Source of the DNA: Sva-07 sp963716095
GTDB lineage: Bacteria > Actinomycetota > Acidimicrobiia > Acidimicrobiales > Ilumatobacteraceae
Direction of reading: 5' to 3'
DNA: 64,000 nt
Assembly: GCA_963716095.1 (NCBI GenBank)
Contig: CAVQSV010000015.1
Coordinates: forward strand, 62,001 to 126,000
Under the pieces are notes generated by a model that worked only from the letters and a program-made list of their open reading frames with translations, was not told the origin of the DNA and made no database searches. The position numbers and the translations under genes were made by a program. Below are positions 38,606 to 49,274 of the stretch, piece after piece (the stretch's first letter is position 1; each line of letters opens with the position of its first letter).

Positions 38606-40474
38606 GTGAGCGCTGAATCTGCAACCCTGAACGAGGTCCCGGCGGACGACGTCGAGTCACCCGAGTCGCCGTCGCGCTGGAAGCTGCTCTCAACCACGCT
38701 CAAGGCACAGCGTCGAAACCTGATCATCGGCTCGATGATCGGGCTGATGTGGATGGTCGGGAAGATCTCGGTGCCGATCCTCGTTCGCTTCAGCATCGAC
38801 AAGGGCATCGAACAGGGCGACTACCTGTGGCTCTGGGTGATGCTCATCGTGATCGCGGGCGTGTGCGTCGGCACGTTCACGGCGCTGCGTCGTTTCTTCG
38901 CCTTCCGCGAGGCTCGCTGGACCGAGACCCGACTCCGCGAGCTGATGTTCAATCACATCATGTCGCTCCACGTCGGCTATCACGACCGTGCGCAGACCGG
39001 CCAGCTGATGAGCCGGTCGTCGAGCGACCTCCAGCAGGTCCAGTCGTTCGTCGTGATGATTCCGATCACGATCTCGAACCTGTCGATGGTGACGGCCGCC
39101 TCGGTGATCCTGTTCATTTCCGACTGGCGGCTCGCGCTGGTCGCCCTTGCCCCGCTGCCGTTCGTCAACGTGGCGGGTCGGCGGTTCTCGCAGTCGATTC
39201 ATCCTGCGGTGCTCCAGATCCAGGCCGAGCAGGCCGAACTCGCAACCGTGGTCGAGGAATCGGTCGGCGGTGTGCGGGTGATCAAGGGATTCGGAGCCGA
39301 GGAGGTGCAGTCGAAGCGCCTGCGCAAGGAGGCCGCCGACATCAGAGGGGTTTCGATCCAAGCGGCACGGATCCGCGCGAAGTTCCTCCCAGCGATCGAC
39401 CTGCTCCCGCAGCTCGGGCTGGTCGCCGTCCTCGGTTTCGGCGGGCTCCAGGTGATCAACGGCAACTTGACTGTCGGCCAGTTGGTGCAGTTCAACTTCT
39501 ACGTGGCGCTGCTCGTCGGACCGCTGCGAATGCTCGGGATGACCATCGCCTTCGCCCAGCGTGCCGGCGCCGCACTCGAGCGGGTCAACGAGGTGCTCAA
39601 TACGGCGCCGATCGTGACCGACCCGCCCAACCCGACGCGACTTCCCGATGTCGAATCATCCGGAGCCGTCACGTTCCGCGATGTGCGCTTCGGCTACGAC
39701 GCCGACGCGCCCGTTCTCGACGGGTTCGATCTCGACCTCACGCCCGGACAGTCCGTTGCGTTGGTCGGCGGCACCGGATCCGGCAAGTCGACCGTCGCCC
39801 GGCTCCTCGTGCGGTTCTACGACGTCGACGCCGGTTCGGTGAGCATCGACGGGGTCGACGTGCGCGACCTGGCACTCCATGACGCCCGACGAGCGGTGGG
39901 GATCGTGTTCGAGGACACCCTGTTGTTCCACGACAGCGTTGCGGCGAACATCGCCTTCGCCAAACCCGATGCCGAACAGGAGACCATCGAGCGGGCGGCA
40001 CGGCTCGCCGGCGCTCACGACTTCATCATGGGGCTGCCCGGCGCGTACGGAACGATGCTCGGCGAGCGCGGCTACTCGCTGTCCGGCGGCCAGCGTCAGC
40101 GAATCGCGATCGCACGGGCGATCCTCTCTGACCCGCGGGTCCTGGTGCTCGACGATGCGACTTCCGCGGTCGACCCGTCGAAGGAGCACGAGATCCGCTC
40201 GGCGATGTCGACGGTGATGGACGGCCGCACGACCATCGTGATCGCCCACCGACCCGGCACGATCGCCCTGGCCGACACGGTCGTACTGCTCGACGAGGGC
40301 CGTGTCGTGGCCTCTGGCCGGCACCAAGAACTCCTCGAGACGAACCCTCGCTACCGCGAGGTGCTCGCAGCGATGACCGCCGAGGACGATGAGCAACGCG
40401 CCCAACTGGCACGCGAGACGGGGAACGAACCACCCGTCCAGGTCAATGCCAGCACACCCGTAGGGGGCGACTGA
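38606..40474 (+). CDS. ABC exporter half-transporter 1 (degenerate ATPase site)
   Basis: 622 residues from GTG 38606. A membrane domain of about six helices (from RWKLLSTTLKAQRRNLIIG) precedes an ATPase domain with Walker A GGTGSGKST, signature LSGGQRQR and Walker B VLVLDDATSAVD. The catalytic Glu after Walker B is Asp, as in the degenerate subunit of heterodimeric exporters. It pairs with the next gene, which it overlaps (TGATG). It is adjacent to the ArsC-like selenoprotein gene and possibly co-transcribed. Transported substrate unknown. Confidence 0.9.
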   Translation: MSAESATLNEVPADDVESPESPSRWKLLSTTLKAQRRNLIIGSMIGLMWMVGKISVPILVRFSIDKGIEQGDYLWLWVMLIVIAGVCVGTFTALRRFFAFREARWTETRLRELMFNHIMSLHVGYHDRAQTGQLMSRSSSDLQQVQSFVVMIPITISNLSMVTAASVILFISDWRLALVALAPLPFVNVAGRRFSQSIHPAVLQIQAEQAELATVVEESVGGVRVIKGFGAEEVQSKRLRKEAADIRGVSIQAARIRAKFLPAIDLLPQLGLVAVLGFGGLQVINGNLTVGQLVQFNFYVALLVGPLRMLGMTIAFAQRAGAALERVNEVLNTAPIVTDPPNPTRLPDVESSGAVTFRDVRFGYDADAPVLDGFDLDLTPGQSVALVGGTGSGKSTVARLLVRFYDVDAGSVSIDGVDVRDLALHDARRAVGIVFEDTLLFHDSVAANIAFAKPDAEQETIERAARLAGAHDFIMGLPGAYGTMLGERGYSLSGGQRQRIAIARAILSDPRVLVLDDATSAVDPSKEHEIRSAMSTVMDGRTTIVIAHRPGTIALADTVVLLDEGRVVASGRHQELLETNPRYREVLAAMTAEDDEQRAQLARETGNEPPVQVNASTPVGGD

Positions 40475-42258
40475 TGTTCGGGGTCGGCGCCATCTCCGAC
40501 GAGGACAAGCTCGATGCCGACGAGGCGAAGAAGGTCTTGCGACGTGCGGCCCGTATGGCGCTGCCGTTCAAGAAGACCATCCTCGGCGCGTTGTGTTTCA
40601 CGGCGATGTCGACCTTCGGCGTGGTGATGGGGCCGGTGATCCTCGGATGGGCGATCGACAACGGCATCACTCCCGGCGACAAGACCGTGTTGCGCAACGC
40701 CGTCATCTTCTTTCTCGTGCTCACGGTGCTTGCCTATGTGGCGGCCCGCCAGCAGTACATCTTGATCAATCGGGCCGGTGAGGGGTTCCTCCAGGCGCTG
40801 CGCATCCGCGTGTTCGACCACATCCAGAAACAGTCGCTCGCGTTCTTCGACCGCAACAAGTCGGGCGTACTCGTCGCCCGCATGACCGCCGACATCGAGT
40901 CGATGGCCGAACTGGTGCAGTGGGGTCTGCTCCAGTTCGTCGCCGCGATTCTGCTCGTCATCTTTGCGCTCGTCCTCTCGTTCGCAATGTCGTGGCAGCT
41001 CGCGCTCGTCGGGCTCCTCGTGATGCCGATCATCATCGTGGCGTCGCGCAAGTTCCAGCGCGACTCCAACGCCGCCTACCTCGACGTCCGCGAGAACATC
41101 GGCCAGAACCTCTCGACGTTGCAGGAAGGCATCGCCGGCGTCCGTGTGATCCAGGCCTACGCCCGTGAGCCCGAGCAGCGCCGCCGCTTCGAGCAGTCCA
41201 ACCGTGAGCTCTATGACTCGCACGTGCACAGCGTCAAGGTGTCGACCTGGTACTTCGGTCTCGTCGAAGCCTCCGGGGTGTTCGCAACGGCGATCATCGT
41301 CGGCGTCGGTGGTTGGCTGTACACGCGCGGCGAGGTCGAGATCGGCGTCATCATCGCCACGGTGCTGCTGTTCGCCCAGCTGTTCGAGCCGGTGCAGCAG
41401 CTCTCCCAGCTCTACAACACCCTGCAGTCGTCGGCGGCGTCGCTCAGCAAGCTGTTCGGCATCCTCGACACCGAACCGGACATCCTCGACGGCGAACGCG
41501 ACCTGCCCCGAAATGGCGAGATGATCGTCGACAGCGTCGGGTTCCGGTATCCGGCCACCGAGAGTCCGGTTCTCAGTGACGTGTCGATCACGGTTGCCGA
41601 TGGTGAACGCCTTGCCCTGGTCGGCCCGACCGGCGCCGGAAAGTCGACACTCGCCAAGCTGATGGCGAGGCTCTACGACCCGACCGAGGGATCGATCTCC
41701 TTCGGTGGCATCGATCTCCGTGACGCAACGCTCGCCTCGTTGCGGCACCGGGTGGTGGTCGTTCCGCAGGAGGGATTCCTGTTCGGCGGGACGATCGCCG
41801 ACAACGTCCGCGTCGCACGGGCCGAGGCATCCGACGACGAGGTGCGCGCTGCGTTCGAGGCGATCGGAGCGCTCCAACGGTTCGAGGAGTTCCCCGAGGG
41901 GATCCACACCGAGGTCCGCGAGCGTGGCTCACGCCTGTCGGCAGGCGAACGTCAGCTGGTGTCGCTGGCTCGGGCGGCTCTGGTCGACCCGGCGGTGCTC
42001 GTGCTCGACGAGGCCACCAGCAACCTCGACCCCGGAACGGAGCTCATCGTCGAGCACGCCCTCGATTCGTTGATGTCGGGCCGTACGACGATCGTCGTTG
42101 CCCACCGGCTCTCCACGATCCAGCGGGCTGACCGCATCGGTGTCATCGATGGCGGCCACCTCGTCGAGCTCGGCAACCACGCCGAACTGGTCGAACTCGG
42201 CGGCAAGTACGCCGCGCTCGCCGCCGCCTGGGCCAAGAGCCAACCGACTCGCACCTGA
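40474..42258 (+). CDS. ABC exporter half-transporter 2
   Basis: 594 residues. Membrane domain from RRAARMALPFKKTILGALCF, then Walker A GPTGAGKST, signature LSAGERQL (not the standard LSGGQ), Walker B VLVLDEATSNLD with the catalytic Glu, and switch His in VVAHRLSTI. The deviant signature here faces the degenerate Walker B of subunit 1, leaving one canonical ATP site, which is the heterodimer logic. Confidence 0.92.
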   Translation: MFGVGAISDEDKLDADEAKKVLRRAARMALPFKKTILGALCFTAMSTFGVVMGPVILGWAIDNGITPGDKTVLRNAVIFFLVLTVLAYVAARQQYILINRAGEGFLQALRIRVFDHIQKQSLAFFDRNKSGVLVARMTADIESMAELVQWGLLQFVAAILLVIFALVLSFAMSWQLALVGLLVMPIIIVASRKFQRDSNAAYLDVRENIGQNLSTLQEGIAGVRVIQAYAREPEQRRRFEQSNRELYDSHVHSVKVSTWYFGLVEASGVFATAIIVGVGGWLYTRGEVEIGVIIATVLLFAQLFEPVQQLSQLYNTLQSSAASLSKLFGILDTEPDILDGERDLPRNGEMIVDSVGFRYPATESPVLSDVSITVADGERLALVGPTGAGKSTLAKLMARLYDPTEGSISFGGIDLRDATLASLRHRVVVVPQEGFLFGGTIADNVRVARAEASDDEVRAAFEAIGALQRFEEFPEGIHTEVRERGSRLSAGERQLVSLARAALVDPAVLVLDEATSNLDPGTELIVEHALDSLMSGRTTIVVAHRLSTIQRADRIGVIDGGHLVELGNHAELVELGGKYAALAAAWAKSQPTRT

Positions 42259-42281
42259 CGCCGAACCTGCGTCGCCCCGGA

Positions 42282-42328
42282 TCTGTGTGAGCGCGCACCG
42301 TCATTGCGAGCGTTGTTGCTCACACAGA
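42282..42328 (+). terminator. Hairpin after the ABC exporter genes
   Basis: TCTGTGTGAGC (42282) and GCTCACACAGA (42318) are perfect 11-base arms around a 25-base loop. It lies between the ABC stop and the convergent YceI stop. No T-run follows, so it may be a repeat element rather than a classical terminator. Confidence 0.55.
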
Positions 42329-42347
42329 CGACGGAGGGTTGGCAGGG

Positions 42348-43176
42348 TCAGGCTCGTTCGAAGACGAGGACGAACTCGACGAGGCCGTCATCCTCGGTGG
42401 TGATCGCCCCGAACGACGGGTTGTCGATGCCGTAGTCCTCGAAGAGGACCGGTATCGACCCCAGGACGCCGATCCGGCCGTCGGTGGTCTGTGCGGTGAC
42501 CTCGAACGTCACCGGATTGGTGACGCCGCGCAGCGTGAGCTCGCCGACGGCGGTGGCGACGACCTGGGCACCGTCGGTGGGAATCTCGCCGAACTCGATC
42601 GGCTCGGTGAGGTTGAAGGTTGCGGTCGGGAACTCGTCAGCACTCATGATCCGGCCGGTGAACTGGCCGTCGCGGTCGGGAGTCGTCGCTCGTGATGCTG
42701 TCGACCTGGACCTCGATGTCGACCGCAGTTGCCATCGTGCCCTCGATCGTGAGCAGGCCGTCGATCTCGTTGCTGCGTCCGACTGCGGTGACGTTGACTC
42801 CGGCGATCACCTCGTCGACCCGGTAGCCGAACTCGGACGCAGTGGTCGGTACCCAGTCGCCATCGAAGCCGGCGTCACCGGCCGGCGCCTCTGTCGTCGG
42901 GGCTGCGGTCGTCGGGGCTGCGGTGGTCGCCGTCGGATCGGTGGTCGGAGTGGACTCGTCGGTCGGGGCGGTGGTGGTCTCGGAGACCTCTGCCTCGGTC
43001 GTGGCCGTCAGTGCTTCCGAGAGGTCGGTCTCGTCGAGGGCATCGGGCGAATCGTTGATGAAGTTCGCGTAGACGAAGATGCCGGCAAAGAACAACACGA
43101 CAGCCGCAACACCGCCGATCACCGCCCACTTGATCCAGCGCTTGGATGACTTCTGCTGCTCGTGGGTGTCGCTCAC
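42348..43176 (-). CDS. Membrane-anchored YceI-like protein, one frameshift
   Basis: About 276 residues. N-terminal basic segment MSDTHEQQKSSKRWIK, one membrane helix AVIGGVAAVVLFFAGIFVYA, a Thr/Pro/Ala/Glu-rich linker of about 60 residues, then a YceI domain (WVPTTASEFGYRVDEVIAGV; GELTLRGVTNPVTFEVTA; FEDYGIDNPSFG). At about 42680 one extra C in a CC run moves the frame. YceI folds are lipocalin-like binders of isoprenoid-type lipids. The linker places the domain outside the membrane. Confidence 0.85.
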
Positions 43177-43232
43177 GGCGCAGAGTCTGGCAGAGGTTCG
43201 ATCGCCGCCCTTGGCGGTGCTGGTGAGAACTT

Positions 43233-44045
43233 CTAGAGAATCTGTGACAGGAACAGCTTGGTGCGGTCCTCACGGGGATTCTCGAAGAAGTGCTCGGGGG
43301 TGCCGACTTCGACGATCTGGCCGTCGGCCATGAACACCACCCGGTCGGCGACCTCGCGGGCGAAGCCCATCTCGTGGGTGACGACGATCATCGTCATTCC
43401 GGATCGGGCGAGATCCTTCATCGTGTCGAGGACCTCGCCGATCATCTCGGGGTCGAGCGCCGAGGTTGGTTCGTCGAACAGCATCACCTTGGGATTCATC
43501 GCCAGTGCGCGGGCGATCGCCACCCGCTGCTGTTGGCCGCCCGAGAGCTGCCCGGGGTACTTGGCTGCCTGCTCGGGGATCTTCACCATCTCGAGCAGCT
43601 CCATGCCGAGTGCTTCCGCCTTCGCCTTGGGCAACCGTCGCACCTTGCGGGGGGCCAAGATGATGTTGTCGAGCACGCTCAGGTGCGGAAAGAGGTTGAA
43701 GCTCTGGAACACCATGCCGGTCTCACGCCGGACCTCCTGGATGTTGCGGATGTCGTTGGAGAGTTCGGTGCCGTCGACGACGATGCGCCCGGCGTCGTGC
43801 TCCTCCAAGCGGTTGATGCAGCGGATCAGCGTCGACTTGCCGGAGCCCGACGGCCCGATGACCACGACCACCTCCTGCGGTACCAACGCTGCAGGTTGAT
43901 GTCCTTCAGCGCCTGGAAGTCGCCGAAGAGCTTGTCGACGTGCTTCGATCTCGATCATCACCTCGGTGGTCGAGATCGCCGTTGCATCGTCGAAGACGGC
44001 GGTATCGGCGGGTACCGAGTCGTTGCTCGGTGTCTGGTCACTCAT
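43233..44045 (-). CDS. aapP: Polar amino-acid ABC transporter ATPase (AapP-like), two compensating frameshifts
   Basis: About 270 residues. The first residues MSDQTPSNDSVPADTAVFDD are an extra N-terminal tail. Between about 43960 and 43895 the frame leaves and returns: corrected sequence reads MIEIEHVDKLFGDFQALKDIN, then ALVPQEVVVVIGPSGSGKST (Walker A). Signature LSGGQQQR and Walker B VMLFDEPTSALDP are intact, as is the switch His in VVTHEMGFA. It energises the permeases encoded just before it in the operon. Confidence 0.88.
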   Translation of the reverse strand: MSDQTPSNDSVPADTAVFDDATAISTTEVMIEIEARRQALRRLPGAEGHQPAALVPQEVVVVIGPSGSGKSTLIRCINRLEEHDAGRIVVDGTELSNDIRNIQEVRRETGMVFQSFNLFPHLSVLDNIILAPRKVRRLPKAKAEALGMELLEMVKIPEQAAKYPGQLSGGQQQRVAIARALAMNPKVMLFDEPTSALDPEMIGEVLDTMKDLARSGMTMIVVTHEMGFAREVADRVVFMADGQIVEVGTPEHFFENPREDRTKLFLSQIL

Positions 44046-45266
44046 CGGATTCCGACTCCCAATCTCTTCTCGAGCCGCTGACTCTCCCGGCTCATCGTGT
44101 AGGACACCGTCCAGAACATCAGTGCGGCGAACGTGAGTCGTCTCGGCGATCAAGCCCTGCCCCTGGAATTCGGGCTGCGCCGTGATCGCTCCCGACACCT
44201 GGAGCAGTTCGAACAGGCCCATGGCGATCCCGGCGAGCGTCGTGTCCTTGAACAGGCTGATCAGCTGGCCGATCTGGGCCGGGATCACGTTGCGTAACGC
44301 CTGCGGCAGCACGATGTAGCCGGTTTGACGGATCGGTGAGAGGCCCACCGCCTTCGCCGCTTCGATCTGGCCTCTCGGGATCGACTGCAGACCGCCCCGG
44401 ATGATCTCGGCCATGTAGGCAGCCGTGAACAAGGTGAACACGACGATCGCTCGTGTCGAGGTGGCCGGTGCGAGGGTGTCGGGCACGAAGAATCCGAGCG
44501 CCACGTTCGCAAGCAGCAGCAGTACGAACAGCGGCGCGCCGCGGATCAGTTCGATGTAGGTGGTGCAGACGAGACGGACGAGCGGAAGCCCGGATCGCCG
44601 CCCCAACGCCAACAGCACGCCCAGCGGGTAGCAGAGCACGATCGAGCAGACGGCCAGGAACAGGTTCAGCATGAACCCGCCCCACCCGTCGAATCCGACG
44701 GCGGTGACCACGTAGTAGTACATCCCGATCGGAATCGCGGCGAAGACGACAACGGTGACTGCGGCGGCCGCAGCGTTCATGCGAATGCGCCCGAAGAACG
44801 GTCCGATCAGGCGCCCGACGATCGCCGCGACTGCGGCGAGCCCGGCGGTGATCCACGGTCCCGACGTGCCGGCGAGCAGGAGGAGGAGCAGCACGACCGC
44901 CAGCGGGAGCCAGAGTCGCTCGACCAGGTCGAGGACCCGGGTCGCTGTGAGCTTGGAATCCGCATCGGTCAGTCGTCCGGCGCGGACTTGACGGCCGCGG
45001 AGGAATCCGGCGAGCAGACCACCCCAGGCCGCGAGCACCACCACGGTCACTGCGAGACGAAGCTCGTGCACCTCCGGGTATCGGCCGATCATCAGGAGCC
45101 GCAGGTTGACCTCGATGATCGTCCAGCGTCCGGTGACGAAGATGAAGTTGATCGTCTTGAAGAGCAGCCAGAGGGCCAACGCGCCGAACACGACGGTCAG
45201 GACGGCATCGCGCTTGGTGCGGAACAGGTTGTAGTGGAGCCACGTTGCGATCGGGCCGCGGTTCAT
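44042..45266 (-). CDS. aapM: Amino-acid ABC permease (AapM-like), one frameshift
   Basis: About 408 residues, a length typical of AapM/BztC. It starts MNRGPIATWLHYNLFRTKRDAVLTV. Several membrane helices precede the conserved permease domain, with EAAKAVGLSPIRQTGYIVLPQALRNVIP as the ATPase-coupling loop. At about 44135 an extra base shifts the frame; the corrected end reads LTFAALMFWTVSYTMSRESQRLEKR with the stop overlapping the ATPase ATG. Both ends overlap neighbours (ATGA). Confidence 0.87.
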
Positions 45267-46484
45267 CGTTCGACCAGCATCATGCGACGGTTGGCGACGT
45301 TGACCAGGGCGGACACGACGAGTGAGATGCAGATGTACACCGTCATCGTCAGGAAGAAGACCGGCACGGCCGGCGAGCCGTTGCCGACGGTGGTCTGCGC
45401 GACCAGGGTGAGGTCGTAGTACCCGATCGCTGCGCCGAGCGAGGAGTTCTTGATCAGGTTGAGGTACTGGTTGCCGATCGGCGGGATGCCGATGCGCAGT
45501 GCCTGCGGGAGGATGATGTACCACATCCGCTGGAAGCCGCTCAGCGCGACGGCGTCGGCGGCTTCGCCCTGCCCGCGTGGACGGCCTGGATCGATCCGCG
45601 CACGATCTCGGCGATGTGGCTCGCGGTGTAGATCGTGAGCGCCAGGAACAGGGCAAAGAACGATGGGTCGATCCGGATGCCGCCGGCGGTCGCGCGACCT
45701 TCGACCGACGGCAAGGTGTACGAGTAGCCGAGCAGCGTCCAGCCGAGAGCGAGGACCACCACGAAGGCGCCGGGCACCCCACAGCCCCGAACGGGGGAGT
45801 GCGCCCGTTCGATCAGCGACGCGGCTCCGCCATTTCGCGGTCACCAGGTACCAGGCGAAGCATCGCCGAGCGCGACGAGATCAGCAGCAGCCCGACGCCG
45901 GACACCGTGGTACCAGGCGACCGCGACACCGCGGTTGGAGATGATCGCAAGGCCGGCCGAGTTCCCACGCGTCGGTGATCTGCGGGAACACGCCGAGCAC
46001 CACCACGAGCACGCTGGCGGTGAGGAAGAGCGCGAGCGGGATGTTGCGCGACCGCCTCGACGTAGACCGTCGCCAGCTTCTTGACGATCCAGTTCGACGA
46101 CAGCCGGGCGATGCCGATCAGCGTGCCGAGCACGGTGGCGGCGACGATCGCCACCACCGACACCCGCAGCGTGTTGAGGAGTCCCTCGACCAGCGCTTCG
46201 CGGACCGGGGCGCTCTGCGACAGCGAGTTCCCGGTGATCTGGAACGCCGCCGGATTGTCGAGGAAGTCGAAGTTGGTCGGGATGTTCTGGCGGGACGCAT
46301 TCTCGGTGTAGTTGCCGTACAACCACACGACGATCGCGACCACGACGGCCACGACGACCAGTTGGGCGACCCACTTGAGGACGTTGACGTTCCGCCAGAA
46401 CGGAACCCGAGCCGTGACCGATGCGGTCACGGGGCCGGCCTGGCGTTCAGGCTGGCCCCATGACCGCAGTTGCTCGAAGAGCAT
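45263..46484 (-). CDS. aapQ: Amino-acid ABC permease (AapQ-like), heavily frameshifted
   Basis: About 407 residues when at least five frame breaks between about 45570 and 46045 are bridged. The intact N-terminus MLFEQLRSWGQPERQ..VPFWRNVNVLKWVAQLVV and LLNTLRVSVVAIVAATVLGTLIGIARLS are permease-like. The middle is scattered over three frames (ISNRGVAVAWYHG; IRIDPSFFALFLALTIYTASHIAEIVRGSIQAV). The coupling loop FQRMWYIILPQALRIGIPPIGNQYLN and the end NVANRRMMLVER are intact. The density of breaks is the highest in the window: either poor sequence here or a decayed gene. Confidence 0.78.
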
Positions 46485-46489
46485 GCTGA

Positions 46490-47641
46490 TCAGCGGTACG
46501 GAGGTGCGTACATCAGACCGCCGTCTGTCCACTGAGCGTTGACGCCACGGTCGAGACCCAACGGAGCGAGGTGCTCCTCGAAGATCTCGCCGTAGTTGCC
46601 CACCTGGCTGACGACCTGGTAGGCGAAGTCCGTCGGCAGACCGAGGCCCGGATCGAGCACGGCGCTCTCCGTCGACGGTGAGGCCGAGGAACCGCTGGAT
46701 GTTGATGTCCTCGGTGTCGGCGAAGGTGTCGACGTTCTCGGAGGTGATCCCGAGCTCCTCGGCGGCGATGGTGGCCAGGATGGCCCAGTTGACTGCCTGG
46801 GCCCACTCGGTGTCACCATCGGCGACTGCGGGAGCGAGCGGTTCCTTGGAGAAGACCTCCGGCAGGATCGTCAGAGCTTCGGGCCCTTCCGGGTAGGTCG
46901 ACCGCAGACCGGTGAGCTGGCTCACGTCGGACGACCAGCCGTCACACTGCCCTGCGACGAACGCTTCCTGGATGAGGTCGACGTCTTCGAACGGGCGCAC
47001 CTCCCAGGTCAGGCCCAATCGGGCGGCTGCAGCGGCTGCGTTGCCCTCGGACGTCGTGCCCTGGGCGACGCAGACGATCACTCCGTCCATGTCCTCGATC
47101 GAGGCGAATCCGCTGTCGGCGGCGACCATCATGCCCTGACCGTCGTAGAAGTTCGGCTGCATGAACGTGGCGCCTTCGGCGCCGTCGCGTGTTGCGGTCC
47201 ACGTGGTGTTGCGAACGAGCGACGTCCACCTCGCCGGACTGCAGCGCGGTGAAGCGATCGGGGGTCTCCAGATCGACCATCTCGACGGCGGTCGCATCGC
47301 CGAGCACGGCGGCGGCAATCACCCGACAGAAGTCGGAGTCGAAGCCGACGTGTTCGCCGTCGGCATCGAGCGTTGCGAAACCGGGCAAGGTCGTCGCGGG
47401 TGCCGCATCGGAACACACCGGCCTCCTGGACGGCGTCCAGTGTCGACTCGCTGCTCTGGACGACCTCGACGGTGTCGTCGGGTGCCGTGGTCTCCTCGGG
47501 TGCGGTGGTCTCCTCCGTGGCATCGGTGCCGTCTGGCGCCGTGGTGCCGTCAGAGCTGTCGTTGTCGTCGCTCGTGCATGCCGCCCCGAGCAGCGCCAGC
47601 GCCACCAGTGGCACCAGTGCCCGTCGTGTGGTCGTTCGCAT
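46490..47641 (-). CDS. aapJ: Amino-acid ABC substrate-binding lipoprotein (AapJ-like), frameshifted
   Basis: About 384 residues. Lipoprotein signal MRTTTRRALVPLVALALLGAAC with lipobox LGAAC, an acidic Thr-rich linker, then GFATLDADGEHVGFDSDFCRVIAAAVLG, NTTWTATRDGAEGATFMQPNFYDGQGMMV and WAQAVNWAILATIAAEELGI, the extended AapJ/BztA type. Frame changes at about 47390, 47215 and 46670. The C-terminus resumes AYQVVSQVGNYGEIFEEHLAPLGL. It is the first gene of the aapJQMP-like operon and is divergent from the aminopeptidase gene. Confidence 0.85.
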
Positions 47642-47795
47642 CGGTTCTCCCCATCCGCTTCGTCGATTCCGACGTTGCTGTTGCTTGCTTGACGGCAGCC
47701 TTGCAGCTGCCTGTGCCGCGAACCTAGACCGCCGCGTCCGTCCGGGGCAACAGCGCATGTGTCGTGCGGATGAGTTGTCGGCCAGACTGTGCCCC

Positions 47796-49274
47796 ATGAC
47801 CGACGCCAGTGCCACCGTGTCCGCCGTCGCCGTTTCGACGGCTCGCTCCGCTCCCAAGACCGCAACCGCTGTCGGTTGGGCGGTCGCAACAAAGGGGGCG
47901 GTGCCACGCCAGCTCGGGCTGAGTCGGTCGGCGTTGGAGGCGAACGGATTCGAGGGCAAGGCTGGCCAGGTGCTCGCAGTTCCGAACGGCGACGGTGTCG
48001 CCGTTGCGATCGGGGTCGGCGACCCCGGTTCGGTGAACGCCGCCGACCTTCGCTCTGCTGCAGCAGCGTTCGCCCGGGCGGTACCGAAGCACGCCCAGCT
48101 GGCGACGAACCTCGCCGATGTCGACGGCGTCGATCCGAGGGCTGCTGCCCAGGCGGTGACCGAAGGGGTGTTGCTCGCGTCGTATCGATACACCGGACTG
48201 AAGAACGACCCGAAGAACGCCTCTCGCCTCGAGACGCTCACCTTGGTCTCCGGCGCCAAGGGCGCGAAGGACGTCACACGCGGTGCCGATCGAGGCAAGG
48301 TCGTGGCGTCGGCAGCGGCATTCGCTCGTGAGTTGGCGAACACTCCGCCCACCCACCTGAACGCGAAGGACATCGCGGCGAAGGCGGTCGACGTCGGATC
48401 GGCGGCCGGCCTGCACGTCGAGGTGTTCAACAAGGATCAACTCGAACAGATGGGCTGCGGCGGCATCCTCGGTGTCAACCGGGGCTCGACCGAGCCGCCG
48501 CGGATGGTCAAGCTGACCTGGTCGCCCAAGAACCCGACGGGTCACCTCGCGCTCGTCGGCAAGGGGATCATGTACGACTCGGGTGGAATCTCGCTCAAGC
48601 CGAGCGACAACTTCCACCAGAACATGAAGATGGACATGTCCGGTGCTGCCGCCGTCCTCGCGACGATGGGCGCCCTCAGGGAACTGAAGGTCAGGACCAA
48701 GGTGACGGCGTGGCTGATGTGCACCGACAACATGCCGTCCGGCAGCGCGCTCAAACTCGGCGACGTGCTCACGATGCGCAACGGCAAGACGGTGGAGATC
48801 CACAACACCGACGCCGAGGGTCGTCTCGTGCTCGCCGACGGCCTGTCGCTGGCGGTCGAGGAGGCGCCCGACGCCATCGTCGACATCGCCACGCTGACCG
48901 GGGCTGCGCTCGCGGCCGTCGGCGACAGCATCGCCCCGGTCCTCGGCACCAGCCAGCCGCTCGTCGATCAGTTGATCGAGCGTTCCGACGCCACCGACGA
49001 GCCGATCTGGCAGCTGCCGCTCGACTCGAAGCGCTACCGCAAGCTGCTCGATTCGGTGGTCGCGGACATGAGGAACATCGGTGGCCCCTACGGCGGCACG
49101 ATCACTGCCTCGATCTTCCTCAGCGAGTTCGTCGGCGACGTCCCATGGGCGCACCTCGACATCGCCGGCCCGATGATGGTCGGCGCCGACGACGGCATCT
49201 ACGCCAGAGGCGCGACCGGATTCGGGACGCGGCTGCTGATCGACCTCGCGTCGAACTTCAGCCCGCCGGCCTGA
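47796..49274 (+). CDS. pepA: Leucyl aminopeptidase (M17)
   Basis: 492 residues from ATG 47796. The N-terminal domain is variable and the catalytic domain carries ALVGKGIMYDSGGISLKPS (metal-binding Lys and Asp) and NTDAEGRLVLADGL (the M17 signature). GGPYGGTITASIFLSEFV follows. It releases N-terminal residues with two metal ions, as a cytoplasmic hexamer by homology. The 3' end overlaps the convergent gene by 17 bases. Confidence 0.95.
   Translation: MTDASATVSAVAVSTARSAPKTATAVGWAVATKGAVPRQLGLSRSALEANGFEGKAGQVLAVPNGDGVAVAIGVGDPGSVNAADLRSAAAAFARAVPKHAQLATNLADVDGVDPRAAAQAVTEGVLLASYRYTGLKNDPKNASRLETLTLVSGAKGAKDVTRGADRGKVVASAAAFARELANTPPTHLNAKDIAAKAVDVGSAAGLHVEVFNKDQLEQMGCGGILGVNRGSTEPPRMVKLTWSPKNPTGHLALVGKGIMYDSGGISLKPSDNFHQNMKMDMSGAAAVLATMGALRELKVRTKVTAWLMCTDNMPSGSALKLGDVLTMRNGKTVEIHNTDAEGRLVLADGLSLAVEEAPDAIVDIATLTGAALAAVGDSIAPVLGTSQPLVDQLIERSDATDEPIWQLPLDSKRYRKLLDSVVADMRNIGGPYGGTITASIFLSEFVGDVPWAHLDIAGPMMVGADDGIYARGATGFGTRLLIDLASNFSPPA

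Noticed and set aside
43900..46100. Aap transporter as a decayed operon
   Set aside because: ATPase, coupling loops and start/stop overlaps are intact; only frame errors are scattered. Kept as CDS with a warning.
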